From: Candidatus Nanopelagicales bacterium | Lineage (GTDB): Bacteria; Actinomycetota; Actinomycetes; S36-B12 | Length of the DNA: 64,000 bases | Direction of reading: 5' to 3' | NCBI GenBank assembly: GCA_018609125.1 | Contig: JABAYF010000020.1 | Coordinates: 24,563-88,562 of the forward strand | Shown here: positions 30,228-38,825 of the stretch, one piece after another | How the letters are laid out: every line of letters starts with the position of its first letter | Numbering within the stretch: the stretch's first letter is position 1 | Notes under the pieces: generated by a model | The model's database searches: none | What the model saw: only the letters and a program-made list of their open reading frames with translations | What the model was told of the DNA's origin: nothing | Translations under genes and position numbers: made by a program

Positions 30228-31511
30228 GTGACCGAGGCCGTGCTGCATTACCCGGACGGCGAACTCTCGTTCCCCGAAGTCCCAGCCACGATTGGTGAGT
30301 CTGGCTACGACATTGCCCCGCTCCTGTCGACAACGGGTCACGTCACCCTCGACCACGGTTTTGTGAACACAGCGTCGTGTTCGTCGGCCGTCACCTACAT
30401 TGACGGCGACCAGGGGATCCTGCGCTATCGCGGATATCCGATTGAGCAGTTAGCGGAGCAGTCCACCTTTCTAGAGACCGCTTACCTGCTCATCTATGGC
30501 GACCTGCCGAGCCCGGAAGCGCTCAACGACTTCAAGTCGAACATCAAGCGACACACCATGTTGCACGAAGACCTGCGTCGCTTTTTTGACGGCTTCCCAC
30601 CCGATGCTCACCCGATGCCGGTGCTGTCTTCGGCTGTGTCGGCGCTGTCAACGTTCTACCAGGATTCCCTTGATCCCTTCGATCCCGAACAGGTGGAGAT
30701 TTCCACCATTCGTCTGCTCGCCAAGCTCCCCACGATCGCGGCCTATGCCTATAAGAAGTCGGTGGGTCAGCCCTTCCTTTACCCGGACAACTCACTGGGC
30801 TTCGTCGACAACTTCTTGCGCATGACCTTTGGTGTTCCGGCGGAGGATTACCAGATTGATCCGGTGGTGTCCAGGACACTCAACATGCTGCTGCTGCTGC
30901 ACGCTGATCATGAACAGAACTGTTCAACGTCCACAGTCCGACTCGTTGGTTCCTCGCACGCCAACCTGTTCGCATCGGTGTCTGCCGGCGTGAATGCACT
31001 CTTTGGGCCGTTGCATGGTGGAGCTAACCAGGCCGTGTTGGAAATGCTCGAAGGCATTCACGCTTCCGGTGGCGGCGTGAATCACTTCATCCGTCAGGTA
31101 AAGAACCGCGAAGACGGTGTAAAGCTCATGGGCTTTGGCCATCGCGTGTATAAGAACTACGACCCTCGTGCAGCGATCGTGAAGAAGGCCGCCTACGAAA
31201 CGTTCGAAGCGTTGCAGGTCAAGGACCCGCTGCTAGATATTGCTCTTCGACTCGAAGAGGTTGCCCTTGCCGATGACTTCTTCGTATCGCGGCGGTTGTA
31301 CCCGAATGTTGACTTCTATACCGGCCTGATCTACAAGGCCATGGGTTTCCCGCCCCGCATGTTCACAGTGCTGTTCGCTCTTGGGCGTCTGCCCGGCTGG
31401 ATCGCGCAGTGGCGCGAAATGATCGACGACCCCGCAACGAAAATTGGGCGCCCGCGTCAGGTGTATGTAGGCGAACCACTGCGCGACTACGCGCCGTTGA
31501 CCTCACGCTGA
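30228..31511 (+). CDS. gltA: Citrate synthase
   Basis: GDQGILRYRGYPIEQLAEQS; GPLHGGANQAVLEML; MGFGHRVYKNYDPRA; strong SD AAGGAGG. Confidence 0.97.
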   Translation: MTEAVLHYPDGELSFPEVPATIGESGYDIAPLLSTTGHVTLDHGFVNTASCSSAVTYIDGDQGILRYRGYPIEQLAEQSTFLETAYLLIYGDLPSPEALNDFKSNIKRHTMLHEDLRRFFDGFPPDAHPMPVLSSAVSALSTFYQDSLDPFDPEQVEISTIRLLAKLPTIAAYAYKKSVGQPFLYPDNSLGFVDNFLRMTFGVPAEDYQIDPVVSRTLNMLLLLHADHEQNCSTSTVRLVGSSHANLFASVSAGVNALFGPLHGGANQAVLEMLEGIHASGGGVNHFIRQVKNREDGVKLMGFGHRVYKNYDPRAAIVKKAAYETFEALQVKDPLLDIALRLEEVALADDFFVSRRLYPNVDFYTGLIYKAMGFPPRMFTVLFALGRLPGWIAQWREMIDDPATKIGRPRQVYVGEPLRDYAPLTSR

Positions 31512-31530
31512 TTAAGCCGGGTCGTTTTCA

Positions 31531-32448
31531 CTAGTCGAAGGAGTGCAGGGCGGCGTTAAGCCCGCCCCAGTCTCCTTCGCGTGGAAGCACCTGCAGCGCA
31601 CCAGTTTGTGAATGTCGTCGGAAGAGCAGATCAGGCACACCTGCGAGTTCTCGTGCTTTCACGACCTGGCCATCAGGCGTAGAAATTTGGGCTCCGGCGG
31701 TCACGTAGGTGCCCGCCTCCACGATACATCGATCGCCGAGTGGGATGCCGATGCCTGCGTTAGCCCCGATCAGGCAGCCCTGTCCGACGGTGATGATTTC
31801 TTGTCCACCCCCGGATAGAGTGCCCATGATGGATGCCCCGCCTCCGATGTCTGAGCCATCGCCCACCACGACACCGGCTGAGATGCGGCCCTCAACCATT
31901 GAGGTGCCCAGGGTGCCGGCGTTGAAATTGATGAATCCTTCATGCATCACCACAGTGCCGACGCCTACGTAGGCGCCCAGTCGCACGCGATCAGCGTCGG
32001 CAATGCGGACACCGGAGGGCACGACGTAGTCGACCATGCGAGGAAATCGGTCGACGCCGAACACTGTCACGTGATGTCCGTGACTGCGTGCGCGCAACAC
32101 TGTGTCGGCTAGGTCATCAGTTGCTACCGGACCCAGCGATGTCCAGGCATTCAGTGGCAGGAGGGTGAAGATTCCATCCAGGTTGATGCTGCGGGGGAGG
32201 ACCAGCCGGTGGGAGATGAGGTGCAACCGGAGGTATGCATCTGCGGCATCACGCGGCGGCGCTGTGAGATCTTCGACAACACATCGCAGCGGGCGGACGT
32301 CAACCTGGCGGACGTCGTCGGTGCGGATGGCCGCATCGATAGCGGGCACCGGTAACGGCTGCTTGTTCAGGACAGGCTGGGGGTACCAGACATCCAAGAC
32401 TGCGCCGTCACGGTAGGTCGCTAGGCCGAGGCCACTGGCTGCATTCAC
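31531..32448 (-). CDS. dapD: 2,3,4,5-tetrahydropyridine-2,6-dicarboxylate N-succinyltransferase (DapD, actinobacterial type)
   Basis: Left-handed beta-helix hexapeptides; MHEGFINFNAGTLGTSMVEGRISAGVVVGDGSDIGGGASIMGTLSGGG. Confidence 0.93.
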   Translation of the reverse strand: MNAASGLGLATYRDGAVLDVWYPQPVLNKQPLPVPAIDAAIRTDDVRQVDVRPLRCVVEDLTAPPRDAADAYLRLHLISHRLVLPRSINLDGIFTLLPLNAWTSLGPVATDDLADTVLRARSHGHHVTVFGVDRFPRMVDYVVPSGVRIADADRVRLGAYVGVGTVVMHEGFINFNAGTLGTSMVEGRISAGVVVGDGSDIGGGASIMGTLSGGGQEIITVGQGCLIGANAGIGIPLGDRCIVEAGTYVTAGAQISTPDGQVVKARELAGVPDLLFRRHSQTGALQVLPREGDWGGLNAALHSFD

Positions 32449-32459
32449 GGTCCGACGCT

Positions 32460-32501
32460 AGCGCAGGTCGGGCCACCGACATTGGCGACCCGACCTGCGC
32501 T
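32460..32501 (-). terminator. 13-bp perfect hairpin between the secreted-protein gene and dapD (terminator or dapD leader element)
   Basis: AGCGCAGGTCGGG (32460-32472) / CCCGACCTGCGCT (32489-32501), 16-nt loop; no U-tract follows. Confidence 0.5.
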
Positions 32502-32520
32502 GGACTTAACGATGGATGTT

Positions 32521-33156
32521 CTAGGCGGCGTCTGCAGATGGTTGACCCTGACCCGGGCCACCGCGCTGGCCGGGCTTGCCGGGCTTGCCTGCACCCTCGG
32601 GGCGGTCGGCCATCCACTGCTCCATGTCCGCACGGCGCTGCTCGAACTCGGCTTGGGCTTGCGCGCTCATCGCCTTGATGTTCTCCGCGATTACGGCTGA
32701 GCCGGAATCGAGGGCGAGGACATGTACGGTGTCACCGACCTGCGCGGTGCCCTCGGCACGATCCCGCTGCTGGGTGGTGTCGGCGTCGATGGTGTACGTC
32801 TGGCTAAAGCCATCAGAGCTTTCCACCGTGATGGCGGTTGCACTCACGTTGGTGACCTCGCCGCGTTGAATCAACTGTGTCTGCACGGCGCCATCTTGAG
32901 TCTCGACCACGATCTCACCGTGAAGCATGTCCTTCCCAATCGCACTGTGCCCACCGGGGCCGCGACCTTTGCGCTCATGGTTCTGCTCGCCTTCGCCTGA
33001 CTGGTCATCAGTCTCAGACGTAGCGCCGGTGGAAGACTCTGGAGTTGTTGAGTTATTGGTTTCGTCGTCAGCTTGTGCTGCCGCGGCAAAACCGGCAAGC
33101 CCGGTCACCGCGAGTGCTCCTGCGGCGATAGCGGTAACGGTTCGTCGGTGTCCCAT
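32521..33156 (-). CDS. Secreted hypothetical protein (DUF5666-like) with G-X-Y rich tail
   Basis: Signal peptide MGHRRTVTAIAAGALAVTGLAGFAAAAQA; tail GAGKPGKPGQRGGPGQGQP. Confidence 0.65.
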   Translation of the reverse strand: MGHRRTVTAIAAGALAVTGLAGFAAAAQADDETNNSTTPESSTGATSETDDQSGEGEQNHERKGRGPGGHSAIGKDMLHGEIVVETQDGAVQTQLIQRGEVTNVSATAITVESSDGFSQTYTIDADTTQQRDRAEGTAQVGDTVHVLALDSGSAVIAENIKAMSAQAQAEFEQRRADMEQWMADRPEGAGKPGKPGQRGGPGQGQPSADAA

Positions 33157-33268
33157 GGTGCGCTCCCTCACTATTTCGGCGATCGTGTTATCGCCAAGTA
33201 AAGAGAGCCTCACAGGGAAGTGTATGGACCGTATTCGGCGAATGTTCGCGTTAGGTAAAGATCAACAA

Positions 33269-34198
33269 CTAGGCCAGGCCGCGGCGGTTTACGCTGGGTT
33301 GTCGCAGGCCACGAATTGCATCGACCATGTCGACGGTTTGCCGGGTAGCGGGTACGTCATGGACGCGAAACACCCGAGCACCCAACCAGGTGGCGATAGA
33401 CGTGGCGGCCAAGGTGCCGGTGAGGCGGTCTATCGGCACTGGTATGTCGAGTGTTTCGCCAACAAAGTCCTTGCGAGACAGGGACACCAGCACCGGCCAG
33501 CCGGTGTCTACCATCTCATCAAGCCTTCGCGTGACCTCTAGAGACTGTCGTGTGTTGAGCCCGAAATCGTGTCCGGGGTCAATGATGATGCTTTGTGGAT
33601 TCACCCCACTGTGTTCAGCCTGCTCAGCCAGGGCAAGAGTGCGCTGCAATACATCTGCCATTACGTCAGGATAGGCCACCCGATGCGGACGTGTTCGTGG
33701 CTGTTGCCCGCCCGCATGGGTACAGACGATGCCGACGGAGTGGCTGGCAGCGACAGCAAAAATATCAGGTTCGACGCCGCCCCATGCGTCGTTGATTAAG
33801 GATGCGCCGGCTGTGCAGGCCACATCGGCAACCTCGGCCCGCCAGGTGTCAACGCTAATAATGAGCTTCGGATGACGCTCGTGAAGGGCGGCAATGAACT
33901 CGGCGGTGCGGGAGATCTCCTCGCGAGTGGATACCGCCTTCCCCGGCCCAGCTTTCACGCCGCCAACATCGAGGATATGCGCACCAGCGGCAACCGCAGC
34001 ATCGGCGGCCAGCAACGCTGGTTCGTCGGCGAATGTGGCGCCAGCGTCATAAAAGGAGTCCGGTGTGCGGTTGATGATGGCCATCACCAGGCGGTCATAA
34101 ATGCCAAATGTCTGGCCATTGAGAACAAGGGACCGTGGTGGCACGTGAGGATCACGACGACCGATTGGGCTAGGCGCTGCGGTGAAGGGGACGTCCAT
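33269..34198 (-). CDS. folP2: Dihydropteroate synthase-like protein (FolP2-type)
   Basis: VMAIINRTPDSFYDAGATFADEPALLAADAAVAAGAHILDVGGVKAGPG; IIIDPGHDFG; dapD/DivIVA/DUF3117 context. Confidence 0.87.
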   Translation of the reverse strand: MDVPFTAAPSPIGRRDPHVPPRSLVLNGQTFGIYDRLVMAIINRTPDSFYDAGATFADEPALLAADAAVAAGAHILDVGGVKAGPGKAVSTREEISRTAEFIAALHERHPKLIISVDTWRAEVADVACTAGASLINDAWGGVEPDIFAVAASHSVGIVCTHAGGQQPRTRPHRVAYPDVMADVLQRTLALAEQAEHSGVNPQSIIIDPGHDFGLNTRQSLEVTRRLDEMVDTGWPVLVSLSRKDFVGETLDIPVPIDRLTGTLAATSIATWLGARVFRVHDVPATRQTVDMVDAIRGLRQPSVNRRGLA

Positions 34199-34204
34199 GG
34201 CACC

Positions 34205-34534
34205 ATGATGTCTATGGCGCTGCTCTTTGTGCTCGTTGGGATAGTCGTGATTACCGCTACCTTCCTGCTCGCGACCAACCGATGGCCCGATCCTGGCCTC
34301 GTTGAGGACCCGGGCGACCGCCTTCCACCATCCTTGGTGGACGTGCCCCTGGGCCGGCTGCACGCCTCAGACATCGAAGAACTCCAGCTTGACCAAGCCA
34401 CCCGCGGTTATCGCATGGCGGATGTAGACGCGGTTCTCACGAGGCTGACCGAAGAAATTGCTGCCCGTGATGCGCAGTTGGCACAGGTGCAAGCGCCTGA
34501 GGAGTCGGATCTGCCCGAACGGCCCCTGCAGTAG
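34205..34534 (+). CDS. DivIVA-domain-like small membrane protein
   Basis: N-terminal TM; LHASDIEELQLDQATRGYRMADVDAVLTRL. Confidence 0.78.
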   Translation: MMSMALLFVLVGIVVITATFLLATNRWPDPGLVEDPGDRLPPSLVDVPLGRLHASDIEELQLDQATRGYRMADVDAVLTRLTEEIAARDAQLAQVQAPEESDLPERPLQ

Positions 34535-34679
34535 CCCATTTGCTGCACACCACCTGCTGACCAGACCCAAAGCGCAGGGTGAAGCCGCATAGGAGATAAT
34601 GACCTTTAGTTCAGGCGCACCCGCGCCGATGCTCAACCGGTCATCGCACCGGGCATATGCGCAAACGAAGGGATCGACC

Positions 34680-34847
34680 ATGGCCGCCATGAAGCCACGG
34701 ACGGGCGACGGCCCGATGGAGGTTACGAAGGAGGGCCGTGGTTATGTCATGCGGGTCCCCCTCGAAGGCGGCGGTCGACTCGTGGTGGAGTTGAATGCCA
34801 CAGAAGCGACCGAACTCGGCGATAAACTTATTGAAGCGGTCGTTTAA
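34680..34847 (+). CDS. DUF3117 small conserved actinobacterial protein
   Basis: MAAMKPRTGDGPMEVTKEGRGYVMRVPLEGGGRLVVELNATEATELGDKL. Confidence 0.93.
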   Translation: MAAMKPRTGDGPMEVTKEGRGYVMRVPLEGGGRLVVELNATEATELGDKLIEAVV

Positions 34848-35482
34848 AGCCCATCATCGCTACTCGTTGGACGCCACACTGCCAGACACATTCCACTGCC
34901 TACCGTCGCCAGCGTCGTGGTCCACGCCTCATGCGCGTGTAGTGCCGCGATGAGTTCGCGGTCAAGATGTTCGGCATCAATGCACATCGCTAAGACCCCG
35001 CCCGGGCGCATCACCGAAGAAATCTCCGCGAGCATGATCTCGGGATCGCCCAGCGCCGGTGCACTGGGCGTGAGCACCACCAGCGCGTAGGAACCCTCGG
35101 TGAGTCGCGTGATCACGTCGGTTGCGTCGCCAGCGATGAATCGGCACCGGTGAGCGGCGTGGTCCATGGCGGCCACCGTTCGTCGGGCGATTGAATGCAG
35201 GGCCGGATCTGCGTCAACGGAGGTCACCACCGATGCGGCGGGCAGCCCCGCGAGCAACCAGCCGGTAGAAACGCCGGTCCCGGTACCTAGTTCGAGGACC
35301 TGGGCGGGTTGGGTCAGGCTGGCTATCCACCGCAGCAGGCTGCCCACCGCCGGGGCCACCGTCAGAACATCTCTTTCTTGCCCATGTTGCCTCGCTTCAA
35401 CGAGGGCCAATGGTTCGTGTGCAGCGGAGTTGACGTAGGCCCAGGTGACCGGGCTAGGCGGTAAATCAGATGTTGAACTCAC
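34844..35482 (-). CDS. O-methyltransferase (SAM-dependent)
   Basis: QVLELGTGTGVSTGWLLAGLPAASVVTSVDAD; YALVVLTPSAPALGDPEI. Confidence 0.85.
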   Translation of the reverse strand: MSSTSDLPPSPVTWAYVNSAAHEPLALVEARQHGQERDVLTVAPAVGSLLRWIASLTQPAQVLELGTGTGVSTGWLLAGLPAASVVTSVDADPALHSIARRTVAAMDHAAHRCRFIAGDATDVITRLTEGSYALVVLTPSAPALGDPEIMLAEISSVMRPGGVLAMCIDAEHLDRELIAALHAHEAWTTTLATVGSGMCLAVWRPTSSDDGL

Positions 35483-35588
35483 AAAATCGCACCCTACGCC
35501 CCCCGACCTACGGAGGTGGGCCGATGCCGGGTTTCCGGTCGACCAGGTACCTGACGCGATGATTAATCAGGGGTGCCACACTCGTGCC

Positions 35589-36713
35589 GTGAGCGATGAC
35601 GACCAACCTGTGCGCCCGCCAGCGTCATGGTGGTTGATCGCAGGTCTGGTTGTTGCGCTTATTGGCCTCATCGGAGCCGCCCTAGGAATCGCTATCGGTG
35701 TGGGTGCCGAGGCTGCGGATCAACGCCCCGGTACAACGGGAATCACTCAATCGCTGCCCCAGCAGGATGCCGATCGACTTCCCCCCGCTGCGGGAACGAT
35801 CGCTGCGGTTGCTGCCGCGACGCTGCCAGCTGTGGTGTCTATCGCGGTAGAGGGCGGTGGCAGTGCTGGCACCGGATCTGGGTTCGTGATTGATGCCGGT
35901 GGTTACATTGTGACCAACAGTCATGTGATCGAGGCAGCAGCAGAAAGCGTCGATGGCACCGTGCGGGTGGTCTTTTCCAACGGAAACCAAACCGAAGCAT
36001 TAATCATCGGTCGAAACGTTTCTGCCGATGTTGCCGTGATTCAGGTGACCGATCCAGAAATCCTCGGTGGCCAACTGGCGATCGTCGCCTGGGGTGAAAG
36101 CGAAGCGTTGGCTGTTGGCGATTCGGTGATCGCGATCGGGGCACCACTTGGTTTGGCCGGTACCGTCACCGCCGGCATTGTTAGTTCGCTCGATCGGCCC
36201 GTCACCACCGGCTCTGCCGACCGGACCGCATTTATCAATGCGATTCAGATCGACGCCGCTATCAATCCGGGCAACTCCGGTGGGCCGCTGCTCAATAGTG
36301 AAGGCCGCGTTGTGGGCGTGAACTCTGCGGTCGCAACATTGGCCGCCGCTGGTGGTTCGGGCAGCATCGGTCTCGGCTTCGCAATCCCCGCCGATTCTGC
36401 CGAACGCATCGTCAACGAGATCATCGAGACCGGCACATCGGCCACCCCCGTGATCGGTGTTGTTTTGGACGTGAACTTCGCCGGAACCGGGGCGCTCATC
36501 GAGGAGGTCACCGCGGGCGGCCCAGCAGCGAACGCGGGCATCCAGCCTGGAGATGTCATCACCGCTGTCGATGGGCGTCCGGTTACCGATGCGCGCACCC
36601 TGGTGATTGCGATTCGCTCGAATGCGCCGGGTGATTCCATCGTCCTCACGGTCAACCGAGCGGGTCAGCAGGAGCAGGTCTCGGTCATCCTGGCCGGGGA
36701 TCAGCGCGACTAG
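35589..36713 (+). CDS. htrA: Trypsin-like serine protease with PDZ domain (HtrA/DegP-like)
   Basis: TNSHVIEAA (His), DVAVIQV (Asp), AINPGNSGGPLLN (Ser), C-terminal PDZ. Confidence 0.93.
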   Translation: MSDDDQPVRPPASWWLIAGLVVALIGLIGAALGIAIGVGAEAADQRPGTTGITQSLPQQDADRLPPAAGTIAAVAAATLPAVVSIAVEGGGSAGTGSGFVIDAGGYIVTNSHVIEAAAESVDGTVRVVFSNGNQTEALIIGRNVSADVAVIQVTDPEILGGQLAIVAWGESEALAVGDSVIAIGAPLGLAGTVTAGIVSSLDRPVTTGSADRTAFINAIQIDAAINPGNSGGPLLNSEGRVVGVNSAVATLAAAGGSGSIGLGFAIPADSAERIVNEIIETGTSATPVIGVVLDVNFAGTGALIEEVTAGGPAANAGIQPGDVITAVDGRPVTDARTLVIAIRSNAPGDSIVLTVNRAGQQEQVSVILAGDQRD

Positions 36714-36792
36714 GTGCAGGTCTGATGTGCGGATAACACATTAAACTGTGGCTTAGGCGACATGACCGGGAGCACCGACGTAGGGTGGGGTC

Positions 36793-37119
36793 ATGTTTGA
36801 TGTCGGAATTGGCGAAATCGCGATTCTTGCGGTCATCGGGTTGTTGATTTTCGGACCCGAAAAACTGCCGAAGGCCGCAGCCGACGCGGCGCGGATGCTA
36901 CGCAATCTGCGTGCGATGGCAACGAACGCTCGCCAAGATCTTGTCGATTCTGCCGGAATTGATGTGGGTGATACGAAAAAGGCGCTGCAGGAATTTAGTC
37001 AATATCACCCTAAGCGCCTGATGAGTGATCTACTCGGCGACGACACACCCGCTGATCCGAAAGCAGGGCCCGGCCGTTCCGCGAGTCCGACCCCTCGATT
37101 CGACCCCGACGCTACCTAG
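36793..37119 (+). CDS. tatB: Sec-independent translocase TatA/TatB-family protein (TatB-like)
   Basis: MFDVGIGEIAILAVIGLLIFGPEKLPKAAADAARMLRNLR. Confidence 0.88.
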   Translation: MFDVGIGEIAILAVIGLLIFGPEKLPKAAADAARMLRNLRAMATNARQDLVDSAGIDVGDTKKALQEFSQYHPKRLMSDLLGDDTPADPKAGPGRSASPTPRFDPDAT

Positions 37120-38255
37120 CGTACGGCGGGGGTGAGGCCAAGGGATTGGCCCACGAGTCCGCGTGGTTTCCCTGCCAGGCGGGCGGCCATGTCGATCAGC
37201 ATCGCCGCGGCGGGCGCATCCGGATCGGCAAGGACGAGAGGCTGGCCTGCGTCCCCGCCAATTCGTAGTCGAGGATCGAAAGGCACCCGCCCCATCAGCG
37301 GGACAGACGTGCCCAAACCAGCGCTCAACTGTTCTGCCACTCGCGCGCCACCGCCCACACCGAACAGGTCGATCGGTTCACCACAGTGCGGGCACGGGAA
37401 GCCGCTCATATTTTCAATAACTCCGGTTACATTTTGCTTCAGCTGCTCAGCCAGCATGCCTGCCCGCACCGCAACGTCGGCTGCCGCAGCCTGGGGCGTA
37501 GTCACCACCACGAGTGAGGCGCTGGGAAGAAGCTGTGCGGTGGACATCGCAATGTCGCCGGTACCGGGGGGCAGATCAAGCAGGAGCACATCTAGGTCGC
37601 CCCACCAGACGTCGGAGAGAAACTGTTGCAGCGCACGGTGAAGCATGGGCCCACGGAACGCCACCGGCTGGCTGGAGCCACCGGGCTTAAATGGCAGCAT
37701 CGAGATGGCGCGAACGCCGTAGGCTTCGCTCGGCATGATCATGCCTTCAACGACCGTCGGTGCTGTGGTGATACCGAGGAGCCCCGGAATGGAGTGGCCG
37801 TAGATGTCGGCGTCAACGATGCCAACCGTATGACCAGCAGCAGCCATGGCCACCGCCAAATTGACGGTGACGGAAGACTTCCCGACCCCTCCCTTGCCTG
37901 AAGTGATCGCATACACGTGCGTGCGATTACCGGGTTGGGTGAAGACGATTTCCTTCTCCTCGCGTCCACCCTGCAGCGTGGATCGCAATTTCTTTCGCTG
38001 CTCATCATTCATCACATCAAGTTCAACCTGGACCTCGCTGACCCCGCGCACGCTGCCCACCGCGATGGTGATCCGCTGGGTGATCGTGTCCTTCATCGGG
38101 CAGCCGGAGACGGTGAGAAAGATGGCGACCTTAACGACGCCGCCGTCAATGTCGACTGACTTGACCATGCCGAGATCGGTGATCGGTCGATGGATCTCTG
38201 GATCCTCTACCTTGGCGAGGGCTGCCTGAATGTCTTCGGGATTAATCGATGCCAT
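37116..38255 (-). CDS. mrp: Mrp/NBP35-family Fe-S carrier P-loop ATPase
   Basis: AITSGKGGVGKSSVTVNLAVAMA; GVIENMSGFPCPHCGEPIDLFG. Confidence 0.95.
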   Translation of the reverse strand: MASINPEDIQAALAKVEDPEIHRPITDLGMVKSVDIDGGVVKVAIFLTVSGCPMKDTITQRITIAVGSVRGVSEVQVELDVMNDEQRKKLRSTLQGGREEKEIVFTQPGNRTHVYAITSGKGGVGKSSVTVNLAVAMAAAGHTVGIVDADIYGHSIPGLLGITTAPTVVEGMIMPSEAYGVRAISMLPFKPGGSSQPVAFRGPMLHRALQQFLSDVWWGDLDVLLLDLPPGTGDIAMSTAQLLPSASLVVVTTPQAAAADVAVRAGMLAEQLKQNVTGVIENMSGFPCPHCGEPIDLFGVGGGARVAEQLSAGLGTSVPLMGRVPFDPRLRIGGDAGQPLVLADPDAPAAAMLIDMAARLAGKPRGLVGQSLGLTPAVR

Positions 38256-38273
38256 CCCACGATGCTATGGGCA

Positions 38274-38825
38274 CTAGGCGGTGGGTGCCGAACCGCCATC
38301 GTTCTCGTCCCGCTCAAGGGAGTTGGTCCATGCCATCGTGATTTCTTCCACGGCGTCGCGCAGTTCACCGCGCAGGTAGTCGCGGGTGGCGACTTCGCCG
38401 AGGGCTAGTCGCAGGGCAGCAATCTCGCGGGCGAGGTATTCCGCGTCCGCCATGACACGTTCGGTCATCGCCCTGTCTTCCAAATACTGCACACGATCTC
38501 GATCAGACTGCCGATTTTGGGCAAGCAAAATGAGAGGTGCCGCGTAGGAGGCCTGCAAAGACAGCAGCAGGGTGAGGAAGATGAACGGATAGGCATCGGG
38601 TTTGAGGTTGTCCGGGGCGAAAATGTTCCAGGCCAACCACAGGCTGATCGCCAGGGTCATCCAGGCGATGAAGTTCCACGAACCAATGAAGCGGGCGATG
38701 CGTTCAGAGATCCGGCCGAAGTTCTCCGGGTCATAACTCGGCCCCCGCAGACGCCCGCGTTCAAGTGGCTGATCGAGTCGGATCTCGGTGCGTCGTCGGC
38801 GCGGCAGAGGAGGACGGGCCATCAC
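38274..38825 (-). CDS. DUF1003 membrane protein
   Basis: GRISERIARFIGSWNFIAWMTLAISLWLAWN...PYPFIFLTLLLSLQASYAAPLILLAQNRQ. Confidence 0.9.
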   Translation of the reverse strand: MMARPPLPRRRRTEIRLDQPLERGRLRGPSYDPENFGRISERIARFIGSWNFIAWMTLAISLWLAWNIFAPDNLKPDAYPFIFLTLLLSLQASYAAPLILLAQNRQSDRDRVQYLEDRAMTERVMADAEYLAREIAALRLALGEVATRDYLRGELRDAVEEITMAWTNSLERDENDGGSAPTA

